Source: Bacterioplanes sp965233665 (GTDB lineage Bacteria; Pseudomonadota; Gammaproteobacteria; Pseudomonadales; Oceanobacteraceae). From it: DNA of 64,000 nt. Numbering within the stretch: position 1 is the stretch's first letter; each line of letters begins with the position of its first letter. Location of the stretch: the NCBI GenBank assembly GCA_965233665.1, contig CBDDTG010000015.1, positions 105,980 through 169,979 of the forward strand, written 5' to 3'. Below are positions 44,927 to 54,139 of this stretch, piece after piece. Made by a program: the position numbers and the translations under genes. The notes beneath the pieces were generated by a model. The model was given only the letters and a program-made list of their open reading frames with translations, was not told where the DNA came from and made no database searches.

Positions 44927-45597
44927 TACTGGTTCCTGTTCTTCTTACTGTATATCGCACCACCTTTGGCTGCGGTGCCTTCTGACAGTGGCAGAATGGG
45001 CGGACCTGTTGGGCGGCCCAGGTTACCCACGTGCGTGTGCTGATCAAACTGCAGTTTCAGCTCTTTTTTTATCCAGTCCGCCAGCTTGTCACCCAAAACA
45101 CTAGGCTCAAGAGAACTGCTTTCACCCAAGTCAATCTTGGGGCTATTAACGACTGCTTTCTTTGTATTGACGGTTACGCTAGCTGCCGAGTTTATAACCA
45201 CAGTTGCGCCAGAAGGATTAACGTCGACTTTTAGCTCATGCTTATCTTTGTCGTACTGGACCGAACAACCGTCTTCAAATTGCACTCTTGCAATATTCGG
45301 GTTATTGCCAGGTGCCGGATGCTTCGCTTGATAAACACCAGCAATTGCGACCGCTTGATTCATCTCGCCATCAGGGGACAGCAACAACACTTGCTCACCT
45401 GGATCTGGTGCCCACCACGTTGAGTCAGTACCGGCTTTCAGTGCCAACCATGGCAGCGGCTCCGTTACAATTTCACCGACCCTTACGGTCACCAGCGCCT
45501 GTTCAGCTTCCAAGGTTTCGACCGTGCCCAGCGTGACGATATTAGAGAGGCGCCGGCCAAGTTCGTTAAGATCCCAAAGGCTCATAGTCGTCTTCAT
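44926..45597 (-). CDS. V: baseplate spike protein V
   Basis: The 223-residue protein has an OB-like N-terminal domain (VTVRVGEIVTEPLPW, DPGEQVLLLSPDGE) followed by a beta-helix (VDVNPSGATVVINSAASVTV), as in P2 gpV membrane-piercing spikes. ATGs at 45597 and 45585 are both possible starts. Overlaps the previous gene by 32 bases. Confidence 0.9.
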   Translation of the reverse strand: MKTTMSLWDLNELGRRLSNIVTLGTVETLEAEQALVTVRVGEIVTEPLPWLALKAGTDSTWWAPDPGEQVLLLSPDGEMNQAVAIAGVYQAKHPAPGNNPNIARVQFEDGCSVQYDKDKHELKVDVNPSGATVVINSAASVTVNTKKAVVNSPKIDLGESSSLEPSVLGDKLADWIKKELKLQFDQHTHVGNLGRPTGPPILPLSEGTAAKGGAIYSKKNRNQ

Positions 45598-46099
45598 TTC
45601 CGTGACCGGTGTTCGGTGAGTAGCCGATCAGTATTTCACCCGGCTGTACGCCAGTGCCTGGGTAGATGGATTTGCCAACATAAGCCAAGAGCGAGAACTC
45701 CACCGACCAGATTTCAAAATTCTTTATGTCCGGGTTTAAACCGTCAGGGCCTGCTGAGTTCACCTGAGCCCGTCCGACTGTCCCCACAGGCTTCATGTCC
45801 TTTGCCAAAAACCGGCACAGGTTTGCAGATACAACTCGGATCTCGCGCTTTACAGTAGGTGTCCGTGTGCCCAGCGCGATGATCGCCTCAAAGTTTATTC
45901 TGAGCGGCAACTGGTCGGTGCCAGGATCTTCACCGTCAGCAATCTCCCAATCCAACAACTGGATTAAACACGCGGGCGTCTTGCAGCGGAGCCTGTCTTC
46001 GGGGTAGTCGTCTACGACTTTAAAGTCGTAATCGAAGTCTGCGCGAATTGCGTCAATAATGTTTTGCTGCAGCTCGCCAATATCAACGCTAGCAATCAT
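45566..46099 (-). CDS. tail completion/terminator-like protein
   Basis: A 177-residue protein between head-tail and baseplate genes. Its pattern, DDYPEDRLRCKTPACLIQLLDWEI and a later conserved ALGTRTP segment, resembles tail terminator-like proteins of mosaic Myoviridae. No direct P2 homologue. Confidence 0.6.
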   Translation of the reverse strand: MIASVDIGELQQNIIDAIRADFDYDFKVVDDYPEDRLRCKTPACLIQLLDWEIADGEDPGTDQLPLRINFEAIIALGTRTPTVKREIRVVSANLCRFLAKDMKPVGTVGRAQVNSAGPDGLNPDIKNFEIWSVEFSLLAYVGKSIYPGTGVQPGEILIGYSPNTGHGNEDDYEPLGS

Positions 46100-46647
46100 T
46101 TGCCCACCCCATGAACAACGCGAGCATGGAGGTCTTTGAAGAAGTGGTGCAGGAACATCTCGGCCGACGGATCACCAACCAAGTTATCCTCGATAAAGAT
46201 TTCACCCTTGTCACGAATGTCGACTTCCATTGCATCCAGTTTTGAGTCGCGAGCATCAGTGCGGCGCCGGAAAACTCCTTTTTTCTTCCGAAACGGGCTC
46301 TTTGCAACAAAGCCGCGATCAAAGTATTCATCCCTGAATTCAGCTCCCCCTTCCACCGTTTTCGGCGCTCCCTTCATGTCTGGGACCGTCATAGGGTTAA
46401 GGCCAAACCACACTTCCATTTCAGAGCCACGGCCTGCACGAACACTCACTACATTAATTCGGCGCTTCAAGTTCTTTGTTTTTCTCAAACCAAGAACACC
46501 TTTGAGCCCTTGCAGCGAGTGCTTGCGCAGTGTCTTGGTTGTACGACTAATGGCGCGGCGCTTTGCTTTAATTACTTGACCGGGCGTCGCACCAAGCTCC
46601 ACCACTACTGCGTTTATCGCATCATCATCAATGTCGAAGCTAATCAT
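46096..46647 (-). CDS. minor tail protein (lambda gpZ-like)
   Basis: A basic 183-residue protein with RRAISRTTKTLRKHSLQGL and later GLNPMTVPDMKG, typical for tail-completion proteins of the gpZ/gp10 group. Position before the terminator-like protein fits. Confidence 0.65.
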   Translation of the reverse strand: MISFDIDDDAINAVVVELGATPGQVIKAKRRAISRTTKTLRKHSLQGLKGVLGLRKTKNLKRRINVVSVRAGRGSEMEVWFGLNPMTVPDMKGAPKTVEGGAEFRDEYFDRGFVAKSPFRKKKGVFRRRTDARDSKLDAMEVDIRDKGEIFIEDNLVGDPSAEMFLHHFFKDLHARVVHGVGK

Positions 46648-46951
46648 TTGTGGGTGCTAATTCCACAACGGCTAGGCCTGATCCATCAAAGTGAGGATTC
46701 TCGACAACGTCATAGCTTTTACCAGAAATCACAGCCTGATCGTTGACGCGGACATCACGAACCAGGCTTTCAGGTGCCATGAACCTCGGCTGCACGGTTT
46801 CGAACTGATACTCACCTAGCTCGGTGCTAAAAGTGGGGGCATCAAAGATGCCCGCAACACTAACGACAACGCCGCCATCGAGCGTAAAGTCCGCTTCCGT
46901 TGCGAACTCATCGGTGTCAAAGAACTCATCCACGTCATCGATCATGGTCAT
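46640..46951 (-). CDS. head-tail joining protein (gpFII-like)
   Basis: A 103-residue protein that ends with a small beta domain. Its start is immediately after the previous stop (TAGATG). A LVRDVRVNDQAVISGKSYDV part fits lambda FII-type head-tail adaptors. Confidence 0.65.
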   Translation of the reverse strand: MTMIDDVDEFFDTDEFATEADFTLDGGVVVSVAGIFDAPTFSTELGEYQFETVQPRFMAPESLVRDVRVNDQAVISGKSYDVVENPHFDGSGLAVVELAPTND

Positions 46952-47122
46952 CTACTCTGCCGCTTTTTTGCCAGCTGCAGAGGACTTCGAGATCTCTTCA
47001 GCTTTTCCACGATGCAGCAAGTTTTCAGCAGCGGGCTTTGTAACTTCAACGGTATTGCCCGGCTCAATAATTGCGCCATCGACAACTACAGCTGAAGTAA
47101 TCTTGACCTTTACTTTTGACAT
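46952..47122 (-). CDS. 56-residue head protein
   Basis: A short gene from ATG 47122 to TAG 46952. The product starts SKVKVKITSAVVVDGAIIEPG and ends in a Lys/Ala tail, the same type as DUF-class small head proteins that follow capsid genes in many prophages. Too short for most gene callers. Abuts the next gene. Confidence 0.75.
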   Translation of the reverse strand: MSKVKVKITSAVVVDGAIIEPGNTVEVTKPAAENLLHRGKAEEISKSSAAGKKAAE

Positions 47123-47145
47123 AAGCATTCCTCAAGAACAGGTAT

Positions 47146-47167
47146 AAAAAAGGCCGCTTAGCGGCCT
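47146..47167 (-). terminator. terminator just after the capsid gene
   Basis: On the reverse strand AGGCCGC-TAA-GCGGCCT is followed by TTTTT. It lies 14 bases after the capsid stop inside the late operon, so it may raise capsid over tail mRNA. Confidence 0.75.
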
Positions 47168-47180
47168 GTGGGATTGAGAG

Positions 47181-49061
47181 TTAGGCGGAGCGCCCGAGGC
47201 AGAAACTCTCAGGATGGCGCACTGCAAAGTCGACATCCTGGAAAACTACGACGCGGACACCGCCTTTTTTGCTCAAAGAAGACGTGTCAACAGTAAGATC
47301 CAAGCCACCCCACAGACCGATAATTAAGTCAGACCAGTTGCCATAGAAGACATCATTGCTCGTGATCTGATTCGTGACTTCCGTGCGCGTGCCGTTCACT
47401 GTGTTGCCTGGCTCCCATACTGGAACACCATTAGTGCCTTCGAATTTTTGGGCCGTTTTGAAATGACCGCGGTTAGTTGTGTTGGTCACATATGCCAAGC
47501 TTCCGGCGTCGGCGTTGTCCGCCGCCACCGTCGTTTCCATTTCGACGACTTTTGCATAGCCAGGCTTGGTATCAGCCCCGAACAGTACTGCGTTAATGCC
47601 AGTCGTGTTCGCAATGCCAGTGGGCTCATTACCGGAACCAGACCCATAGAAGCCGGCTTTATCGATTGTCTGCGCCAGGGCTTTGGCCAAATCCGAACGA
47701 ATGAAGCTTTCAACGTCATTGCTGGATTGCTGCATCAGCTTTCGAGTAATGTCAGTAAAGGCCGCTGCAGTTTTTGGCGTCAGCCCAATTTGTCCGATGC
47801 CTGGGCCGGTTTCGCCAGCGTCTTCATGCTCACCCACCCAATAGCCGGTAGAACCAGAGTTCTGGCGAGGGATATCCACATTGCCTACCAGTCCGGTCAT
47901 CGGTCGGCCCAGCTGCATTAGCACAGTACGAATGCGCAACAGATCAATAAATGATGCTGTTGCCAGCTCCGTGGCAATCAGATTGCCGCCAGTATCATTC
48001 GTTGTAGCAGCACCAACCCCAGAGTTGAAGGCACGAGACAGAACCTCGTTAGGCACCAAAATACCGGCAGCATCTCGGCCTAGTTTCTTTTGAGCAGCGT
48101 CGCTTGCTTCGATTTCAAAGCGCGCTTCTTCTTGTGCGCGGCGGTCATTGGGGTTTGCCAATGCGCGAATGGCGCGCACGAATGAGTAGTCGCGGATTTC
48201 ATTGTCAGACAAACCAACGTCTGCACCAGAACTGGACTCATCAAGACCGCGCGTATCATTCATGCTTTCAAGGACCTGCGTTTGAAATGCAGCGACGCTC
48301 GTACCACTTTTAACTGCTTCCCGCGCGAGTTCAGATACGCCGAACCGCTCACCTAGCTCGTGAATTTCAGCCGAACGCTGGCGCTCTGCCTGCGTTGCAG
48401 TTCGCTGATCTTCTCCAGCGCGCTCCAGCACTTCTTTTACTTCCACCACCTCGCCATTTTCATTGACCAGGGCACGGACCAAATCGCCATTGTGGCGCAG
48501 TACTTTTTCATTCATTGGTTTCTCACCTTCAGGCTCATTATTGGGGGACTCTTCCAGGATTCGGCCAACACCAACAGTTAGATCTGCAGGAACAGCCACA
48601 ATGGATATTTCGTAAGGCTCCCAGTCAATTACTCGAACAAGATCTGGTAGCCCTTCCCGCTGCTCTTGCTCCAATTTAAAGACTTGGTATCCAACACTTA
48701 CATTCTTTCGGATGCCGTCTACAACATCCTGATAAATCTCATCGGCGCGCTTACTTTTTCCAAAGCGCACAATCGCTCTACCAGTGCGACCATCAATTAC
48801 AGCTGATTCAATGATGCCGATCTGATCATTCCAGTCATGTCCGACTAGGCAGGGGCCGCCAGCATTTAGCCGATCAAGACGAACGCATTCCGAGTCGTGC
48901 ACCAAAATTTCTTCACCAAACCAGCGTTGGACTGGTTCCTCTGATGAGAAGGACAACTCAACGGTGCGACTCTCTTCGTCGATCGAGCGAACAGTTGCTG
49001 GACGATAAAGCGCTTCACCGCGATTTTCATTTATCTGTGCAGCTGTTAGCGCCCTACACAT
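47181..49061 (-). CDS. fused prohead protease and HK97-type major capsid protein
   Basis: The first 190 residues are a U35/S78-type protease (RTVELSFSSEEPV, GHDWNDQIG with the active His, and ISIVAVPA with Ser). A linker with coiled coil (about 200-280) serves as scaffold. The last 350 residues are an HK97-fold capsid (NDTGGNLIATELATASFIDLL, VDIPRQNSGSTGYWV in parts). The ATG at 49061 overlaps the portal stop (ATGTGTAG); frames upstream reach 49109. Cleavage between the two parts is expected. Confidence 0.9.
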   Translation of the reverse strand: MCRALTAAQINENRGEALYRPATVRSIDEESRTVELSFSSEEPVQRWFGEEILVHDSECVRLDRLNAGGPCLVGHDWNDQIGIIESAVIDGRTGRAIVRFGKSKRADEIYQDVVDGIRKNVSVGYQVFKLEQEQREGLPDLVRVIDWEPYEISIVAVPADLTVGVGRILEESPNNEPEGEKPMNEKVLRHNGDLVRALVNENGEVVEVKEVLERAGEDQRTATQAERQRSAEIHELGERFGVSELAREAVKSGTSVAAFQTQVLESMNDTRGLDESSSGADVGLSDNEIRDYSFVRAIRALANPNDRRAQEEARFEIEASDAAQKKLGRDAAGILVPNEVLSRAFNSGVGAATTNDTGGNLIATELATASFIDLLRIRTVLMQLGRPMTGLVGNVDIPRQNSGSTGYWVGEHEDAGETGPGIGQIGLTPKTAAAFTDITRKLMQQSSNDVESFIRSDLAKALAQTIDKAGFYGSGSGNEPTGIANTTGINAVLFGADTKPGYAKVVEMETTVAADNADAGSLAYVTNTTNRGHFKTAQKFEGTNGVPVWEPGNTVNGTRTEVTNQITSNDVFYGNWSDLIIGLWGGLDLTVDTSSLSKKGGVRVVVFQDVDFAVRHPESFCLGRSA

Positions 49062-50565
49062 TTTCATCGTCATTATCATCGTCCTGTTGTGATTCTTCTT
49101 TGTTGCCAAGGAAATAAGGGATAAGCCCTTCGGGGATACCTGCCTTTTTCATTTCGTCTATATCGGCGGCGTACTCACGCCATACGCTTTGAGGGTCACG
49201 CCCTTGGTCTCGAATAATCTGCGAGGGAGAGGAAAACAAGTTTTTGACACTGCTCTCTGCAGCAGCCATATCTGAGCGTGGGTCAATCCACTCCCAGCGG
49301 CGAGGCTGCCAACTAACCTCTGAATATTTCTCGATGCGCGATGCTTTCAGGGGTTTTCCAGAAACAGTAATTTTTCCCTTGAGTAACGCAACCTTTAGCC
49401 AGGCCTCAAATACAGGTGCTACCAGATCTTCTACCAACCATTCCTGCATGTCTTTCCAGTTGTCACGCTCGTCGAGTTTCCCTTGGCGAATCGAGCTAAA
49501 ATTCACACCTTCCAGGTCGTTCGCTAAATTGTTGTAGGCAACACCTAAACCACTCGCGATGCTGCGCAGCATTGACTTCGTGAATTTCTCGAACTCGCCG
49601 TTTGGATAGTTTGGGTTATTCGCCGTCGCTTCAGCACCTGGTGGTAGCTCCTGCCACTGACCTGGCTCAACATCGACAAACACCTCTTCGTGCTCTTGAT
49701 CCTCATAGCCCGGAGGCTCGTAGCCTTCTCGCCACGTAATGAAGCCGCCCTTAGCTGCAGACACTCGCGAGTTAACCAACGCAGCATCTTCAAAGCCCGT
49801 CAACATTTTCATTCGATAAAGTGCCGTGGCCATCCAAGGCAGGCCGCGACGCTGACTCACCATGTCTGACACAAAGCCATGAATAACTTGATCTGCTGAA
49901 ATGCGCTTACACCGGATGCTGCCAAAGCGATAATCAGAGTCGCTTTCGCTTCCAGTGAAGTAGTAAGCCATGGGCCGGCCGTAACGATTGAACTCTATGC
50001 CATGGCGGATAAATCGGCCGCCAGACAACCGCTCTTCGTTGAGTTCAACGGGGCATCGCTGAGGATCAACCTCTTGCAAAGCAATTCCCCACTCACCGGC
50101 ATCTCGGCCTCGAATAACCAACAGCATGAACTCGCCATCTTTGGCAGCCGTCGCAACGCATGACGCCTGGATTGCCCGCCAGCTCTTCTTGCCCGCGATA
50201 TCACATATTTTTTTATGACCCCACTGTTTCCATGCGGCCTCAATAGCATCGTTAGCTTTGCGATCAAGACGACCATCCATGTCGCGACTCTGAGCCTGGA
50301 GCAACACACCCTTAGAACCAACAATGTTCTGCCGGCACATTCGTATAAAAGAGCGACCATGGTCACTGTTTGCAGCCTGTTCGCGACTCCGCGCAACAAG
50401 TATTTTGTGATGCTTCTCGACGATGCGATCAGCTGACAGCGGAGTTGTACCCCAGTCGCCTGTTAAATTGTTTGTTTTTGCTGCCTCAAACATGCGGCGG
50501 CCACGCACAGCCGGGCGACTGCGTGCAGTGCGTTTTTCATCCGTTTTTTTGGTAAACGGCCACAT
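49054..50565 (-). CDS. portal protein (lambda family)
   Basis: The 503-residue protein has RVSAAKGGFI, GQWQELPPGAEA and NNLANDLEGVNFSSIRQG, all typical of lambda gpB-type portals. Its C-terminus is acidic. Twelve copies form the DNA entry channel. Confidence 0.94.
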   Translation of the reverse strand: MWPFTKKTDEKRTARSRPAVRGRRMFEAAKTNNLTGDWGTTPLSADRIVEKHHKILVARSREQAANSDHGRSFIRMCRQNIVGSKGVLLQAQSRDMDGRLDRKANDAIEAAWKQWGHKKICDIAGKKSWRAIQASCVATAAKDGEFMLLVIRGRDAGEWGIALQEVDPQRCPVELNEERLSGGRFIRHGIEFNRYGRPMAYYFTGSESDSDYRFGSIRCKRISADQVIHGFVSDMVSQRRGLPWMATALYRMKMLTGFEDAALVNSRVSAAKGGFITWREGYEPPGYEDQEHEEVFVDVEPGQWQELPPGAEATANNPNYPNGEFEKFTKSMLRSIASGLGVAYNNLANDLEGVNFSSIRQGKLDERDNWKDMQEWLVEDLVAPVFEAWLKVALLKGKITVSGKPLKASRIEKYSEVSWQPRRWEWIDPRSDMAAAESSVKNLFSSPSQIIRDQGRDPQSVWREYAADIDEMKKAGIPEGLIPYFLGNKEESQQDDDNDDENV

Positions 50566-50566
50566 A

Positions 50567-51082
50567 TCAGAACCTCACACGATGGTAGCGGCCAAAACCT
50601 TTGCGGCGCTTTGCAGATATTTCGCGAATATATTTATCTCGTAATGCCAAGAGGTCAGCTATCGGGGTTCTTTTCAGAGAACGGTTATTAATTTGGTACT
50701 CTTCCTGATCGCGCGTAGCTCGCTTTTCAATGACAGCTTCAATTGCCGCCAGCACTTTCTCTGCATGGCCACGACCGTCGATTGGTTCATCGCCATCAGC
50801 AATATCGCCAACCACGCTCACTGAACCTGTCAGCATTTCGTGCTTTTCACTTCCGTCATTTGAAATTGCGCGGACACTGAACAAATAGCGACCAGGCGCC
50901 CAGTCAGCAGTTTCTGCATGACTCGCCACTAACAAAGACTGGTCTGCGGCTTCTGTCGATTCGATCAATATTTTTTGAGGACCACGCAGGACAAGCTCAA
51001 ACGAATATTGCGAAGACGGATATGCATCGGCATCAACTGGCACAGAAAACGTCATGCCAGCCTTTACGGTTTCAGGTATCAA
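50567..51082 (-). CDS. gpW-like head-tail connector with Ig-like N-terminus
   Basis: Residues 1-95 are beta-rich and Ig-like. The last 75 hold HAEKVLAAIEAVIEKRATRDQEEY and later RTPIADLLALRDKYI, as in lambda gpW-type connectors. It overlaps the terminase gene by four bases. Confidence 0.75.
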   Translation of the reverse strand: MIPETVKAGMTFSVPVDADAYPSSQYSFELVLRGPQKILIESTEAADQSLLVASHAETADWAPGRYLFSVRAISNDGSEKHEMLTGSVSVVGDIADGDEPIDGRGHAEKVLAAIEAVIEKRATRDQEEYQINNRSLKRTPIADLLALRDKYIREISAKRRKGFGRYHRVRF

Positions 51083-52890
51083 TATTTTTTCATCCAGCCA
51101 GAGGAGTTGCGTTTCTTGCGTTGCCGTCGGCGCCGTGGTTGATCACTTTCTGTTTCAGCAGATTCCGTGTCCTGAGCATCAGCTTTCTCATGCTCCTCAG
51201 GTTCAACAGAAAGTCGTTCAGTTAGACGCTTCAAGTTCGGGTTCGTGATCTTCAATGCTGCGTACGCATACACGCGGCAGTCGAGCGCCTCATTTCTCGG
51301 ACGTGTTAAAACCCATTCACGAACTGGAAACCCTTTGATGTAGCGAGTTCTCAATTGCTCTGCAGTCACCTGCAAGAACCACTCAGCATCCCTGTCATCA
51401 GGGATATGGCAGGCGCCAGGGCCTTTTTCGATACCGAAGCGACGAGCGATAATCGACTTGGCTTCATCAACCCCAACAGGGAATAAATCGACAGGCCTAT
51501 TTTTTCGGCCAGATTTCTTGCGAGAAGGGCTACCCGCAATTGGGCGGCCCCAGCCGCCGACACCCTTGATCGCAAAGATACGGCGCCCAAGTTTGCCTTT
51601 GCAGTAGTCGTACGCGGCCTGCGTATAACCGTCAGTGCCACCGGTATCAATGCAGGTTGCGCTGACACTCAACTGTGCACCAGAGGCGTGCCCCCAAGTC
51701 ATGTTGATAAGCTCGTCGAGCTCATCCCAGGCATCAGACTGCAGTGGATCACCCCACAGCACTCTATAGTCGACAGACCATGATTCCTCACCGATACCCC
51801 AGGCTACAATTTCCACCTCAAGGCGATCTTTCTGCATGTCCACGCCAGCAGTTAAATAAACGCCGCCTGCTGGAACAGCAAACTCAAATGGCTCTGCCCG
51901 AGACATCAAGTCATTGCTATCGACGCGCTCGCCCTGCTCTTCCCACGTTTCAGCCAGACTGACGTTTACAAACGTTTGCAGGTCGTTTGCCTGCTTCTTA
52001 TCAAGAAACGACTGGACAATATCGCGAAGCCGACGGAACGTGCTGTAAAGCTCGTTCAAGTGATAACTCGCATGCCCTTTAAAGGGTTTTTCCGCTACCC
52101 ACTTACCAAGGCGAATGGCCGCTAAGCGCTCCCCGTCGGTCCAAAGTGCACCGCAGTTTTCACAGGCATACTTAGCTGTTTCTGGTAAGTGCTCGTCGCC
52201 ATCCTTGCTCCAAAGGACAGACGACCACTTGAGGTACTGAAACTCGCTACAGTGCGGGCATGGAACGTGAAACCGACGTTTGTCACCGGCTTCAAATGCG
52301 CTTTCAATCCATGACGCGCCTTTGATTGTCGGCGTCGATATTTCGAGCAAGAGCTTTTGATCGCCAAACGTAGCAGCACGCTGCCAAAGCAATCCAACGG
52401 GATGCCCTTCATCTGTACGGTCATAGCCATCTGTCTCATCGCAAACAATGAACGGCGCCGAGCGGCCGCGCATCGTTTTCGGAGAGCCTGACCAAGCAAA
52501 CATCATAAAACCGCCGGGGTATGACTTCATGCGCTGGTTATTTACACCGTCGCGGCCCCGCGGCTTTGCAATCGCTTGTTTTAACTCATCATTACTGTCG
52601 ACGAGAGGATTAAACTTTGTTTCAAGCCAAGTCGTCAGGTCCCCCTGGCTCGGCTGCATCATCATCTGGCTGGTTGGTGCCTGCGCAATTCGATATGCCT
52701 GCCCACACAGTGCCAGCGTCGTTTTTCCGACCTGAGCCCCCCACATCAAGGAGATACGATCACACTCTGGCGCGATCATCATGTCGAGTGGTTCGCGCTG
52801 GTAAGGCGCGTTATCAAACCGAATTAAACCCGGGACAGCATTCCCAACTGGAATTTTTACAGACTGCTCAGCCCACTCACTTGGCCGCAA
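51079..52890 (-). CDS. terminase large subunit (GpA family)
   Basis: Walker A LMWGAQVGKTTLAL, the motif IVCDETDGYD (Walker B) and a Cys-rich zinc patch (CPHC, CENCGALW) are present; the C-terminal nuclease has the Asp in TAGVDMQKDRLEVEI. The TTG at 52890 is the first usual start, but the frame with convincing protein (LKAIEFSNAQGVATAITRA, LRPPPNLRPSEWA) is open to 52977. The true start may be an ATT or CTG near 52963-52974. Confidence 0.93.
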   Translation of the reverse strand: MRPSEWAEQSVKIPVGNAVPGLIRFDNAPYQREPLDMMIAPECDRISLMWGAQVGKTTLALCGQAYRIAQAPTSQMMMQPSQGDLTTWLETKFNPLVDSNDELKQAIAKPRGRDGVNNQRMKSYPGGFMMFAWSGSPKTMRGRSAPFIVCDETDGYDRTDEGHPVGLLWQRAATFGDQKLLLEISTPTIKGASWIESAFEAGDKRRFHVPCPHCSEFQYLKWSSVLWSKDGDEHLPETAKYACENCGALWTDGERLAAIRLGKWVAEKPFKGHASYHLNELYSTFRRLRDIVQSFLDKKQANDLQTFVNVSLAETWEEQGERVDSNDLMSRAEPFEFAVPAGGVYLTAGVDMQKDRLEVEIVAWGIGEESWSVDYRVLWGDPLQSDAWDELDELINMTWGHASGAQLSVSATCIDTGGTDGYTQAAYDYCKGKLGRRIFAIKGVGGWGRPIAGSPSRKKSGRKNRPVDLFPVGVDEAKSIIARRFGIEKGPGACHIPDDRDAEWFLQVTAEQLRTRYIKGFPVREWVLTRPRNEALDCRVYAYAALKITNPNLKRLTERLSVEPEEHEKADAQDTESAETESDQPRRRRQRKKRNSSGWMKKY

Positions 52891-52960
52891 ATTTGGCGGC
52901 GGCCGCAGCTGTTTAAGCGCACGAGTAATTGCTGTAGCAACACCTTGAGCATTACTAAAT

Positions 52961-53458
52961 TCAATCGCTTTCAGCCTCTATCATCTCTGCATCTACTGCC
53001 ATCTCGGAAAATGCAGTCAAAGCTGCGTCTATCTCTTCCTGCATGACAGACTTGAATTTTGTTTCGTCGGTTTCACCGAGCAAAGTGGCAACGACTCGGG
53101 AAGGGATATTGCGCATGCCAGCCCTTACTTCAGCGAACACCATCTGCAGTGCTGACTCAAACTGCTCAACCGGTGCAACTTGTCGAAGCGCCTCGGCCAG
53201 TTCTAATTCGGCTTTTTGGGTATCCGCTAAAAGTCGACGTCTGCGCAGTTCATTTTCATCATTGAAATCGACATTTCCCATGGCCGATTCACGCACGATC
53301 TCTTCGCGCCAGGCAGCTACTTCCGCTGTATCAAAGATCCACTCTTTGCCACGCCCACCCCGCGTGACATAAGGCATCCCGGCTTTTATCCAGGCTGAAA
53401 TGGTTTGCCGGTGCTTGCCGTAAAGGTCCGCTAGCTCGCTCGAATTTACCTGCGCCAC
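52961..53458 (-). CDS. terminase small subunit (Nu1-like)
   Basis: The N-terminus is a winged helix-turn-helix (VNSSELADLYGKHRQTISAWI), followed by a coiled coil (NELRRRRLLADTQKAELELAEALRQV split in two) as in lambda Nu1. It would recognise the packaging site. Followed directly by the large subunit. Confidence 0.9.
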   Translation of the reverse strand: MAQVNSSELADLYGKHRQTISAWIKAGMPYVTRGGRGKEWIFDTAEVAAWREEIVRESAMGNVDFNDENELRRRRLLADTQKAELELAEALRQVAPVEQFESALQMVFAEVRAGMRNIPSRVVATLLGETDETKFKSVMQEEIDAALTAFSEMAVDAEMIEAESD

Positions 53459-53562
53459 GGTATTTTAAATGTCGATGATGAAATGGATTTCAGATGCCAC
53501 GCACACATCATTTTCTGCGAGGCACGTACCCCCGCAGGTTAGCCCCCTCCAGAAAGTACCTT

Positions 53563-53769
53563 TCATGGCTGGCTGCATCGCTCGGTTGCATAAAAGTACA
53601 ACAGCAAATCACGCTGATTTGTCGGCTCCAGCGTCACTGTCCCGTCTGTATTCAGTGCTGGTAGCACTGGGATCGTCGGTGGGCAGTTCGGCTTCTGCGC
53701 TGTTGTGCTGCACGCGACCAAAGCGATCACCCCAAACGCCGCTAGGATCATTTTTAATGCGCTCTTCAT
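53563..53769 (-). CDS. Rz1-like outer-membrane spanin
   Basis: From ATG 53769, a lipoprotein signal peptide with lipobox VIALVAC precedes a Pro-rich mature part (CPPTIPVLPAL) that fits o-spanins. It overlaps the next listed gene in another frame, as known for Rz/Rz1 pairs. Confidence 0.7.
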   Translation of the reverse strand: MKSALKMILAAFGVIALVACSTTAQKPNCPPTIPVLPALNTDGTVTLEPTNQRDLLLYFYATERCSQP

Positions 53770-53845
53770 TAGCGGCTCGCTTTTCGCTCTTAATAACATT
53801 TAGTAGCTGGCGGATAAGCCAAAGAAATTCGGCCATCAATTTCAT
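53609..53845 (-). CDS. overlapping lysis-region protein (Rz-position)
   Basis: A 78-residue product with an amphipathic or membrane N-terminus (FLWLIRQLLNVI) and an acidic tail. It has the common prophage pattern NDPSGVWGDRFGRV. It begins in the stop of the holin-like gene (ATGA). It could be the inner partner of the spanin, though it is short. Confidence 0.55.
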   Translation of the reverse strand: MKLMAEFLWLIRQLLNVIKSEKRAANEERIKNDPSGVWGDRFGRVQHNSAEAELPTDDPSATSTEYRRDSDAGADKSA

Positions 53846-54132
53846 TGCTTAGCCTTGAAGAATATGAGTGCTAGTTTTTCCAACAGTTTATAGACTGGGG
53901 ACCACAGCTGATCGTCGCGCGGTGTCGGCGTCAGCGACACAATCAAACTAAACACCGGCACTAGCGCCCACAGAACACCAACTACTCGCCCCACAGCACC
54001 CAGGCTTTGCCAAGCGCCGAATAAATAGCCAACAAACTCGATGCTGTTTTCAGCACTGGCCTCAGCGCCCAGAACAATTGCAGACACAAAAAAACCGGCC
54101 ATAGCTGCCAGTGTGGTAAGGATCAGTCGCAT
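53842..54132 (-). CDS. holin-like membrane protein
   Basis: The 96-residue protein from ATG 54132 (GAGGCC upstream) has two or three hydrophobic segments (LILTTLAAMAGFFVSAIVLG; VVGVLWALVPVFSLIVSL) and a basic C-terminus. It sits among the lysis genes, which suggests a holin. Confidence 0.55.
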   Translation of the reverse strand: MRLILTTLAAMAGFFVSAIVLGAEASAENSIEFVGYLFGAWQSLGAVGRVVGVLWALVPVFSLIVSLTPTPRDDQLWSPVYKLLEKLALIFFKAKQ

Positions 54133-54139
54133 AGTGGCC

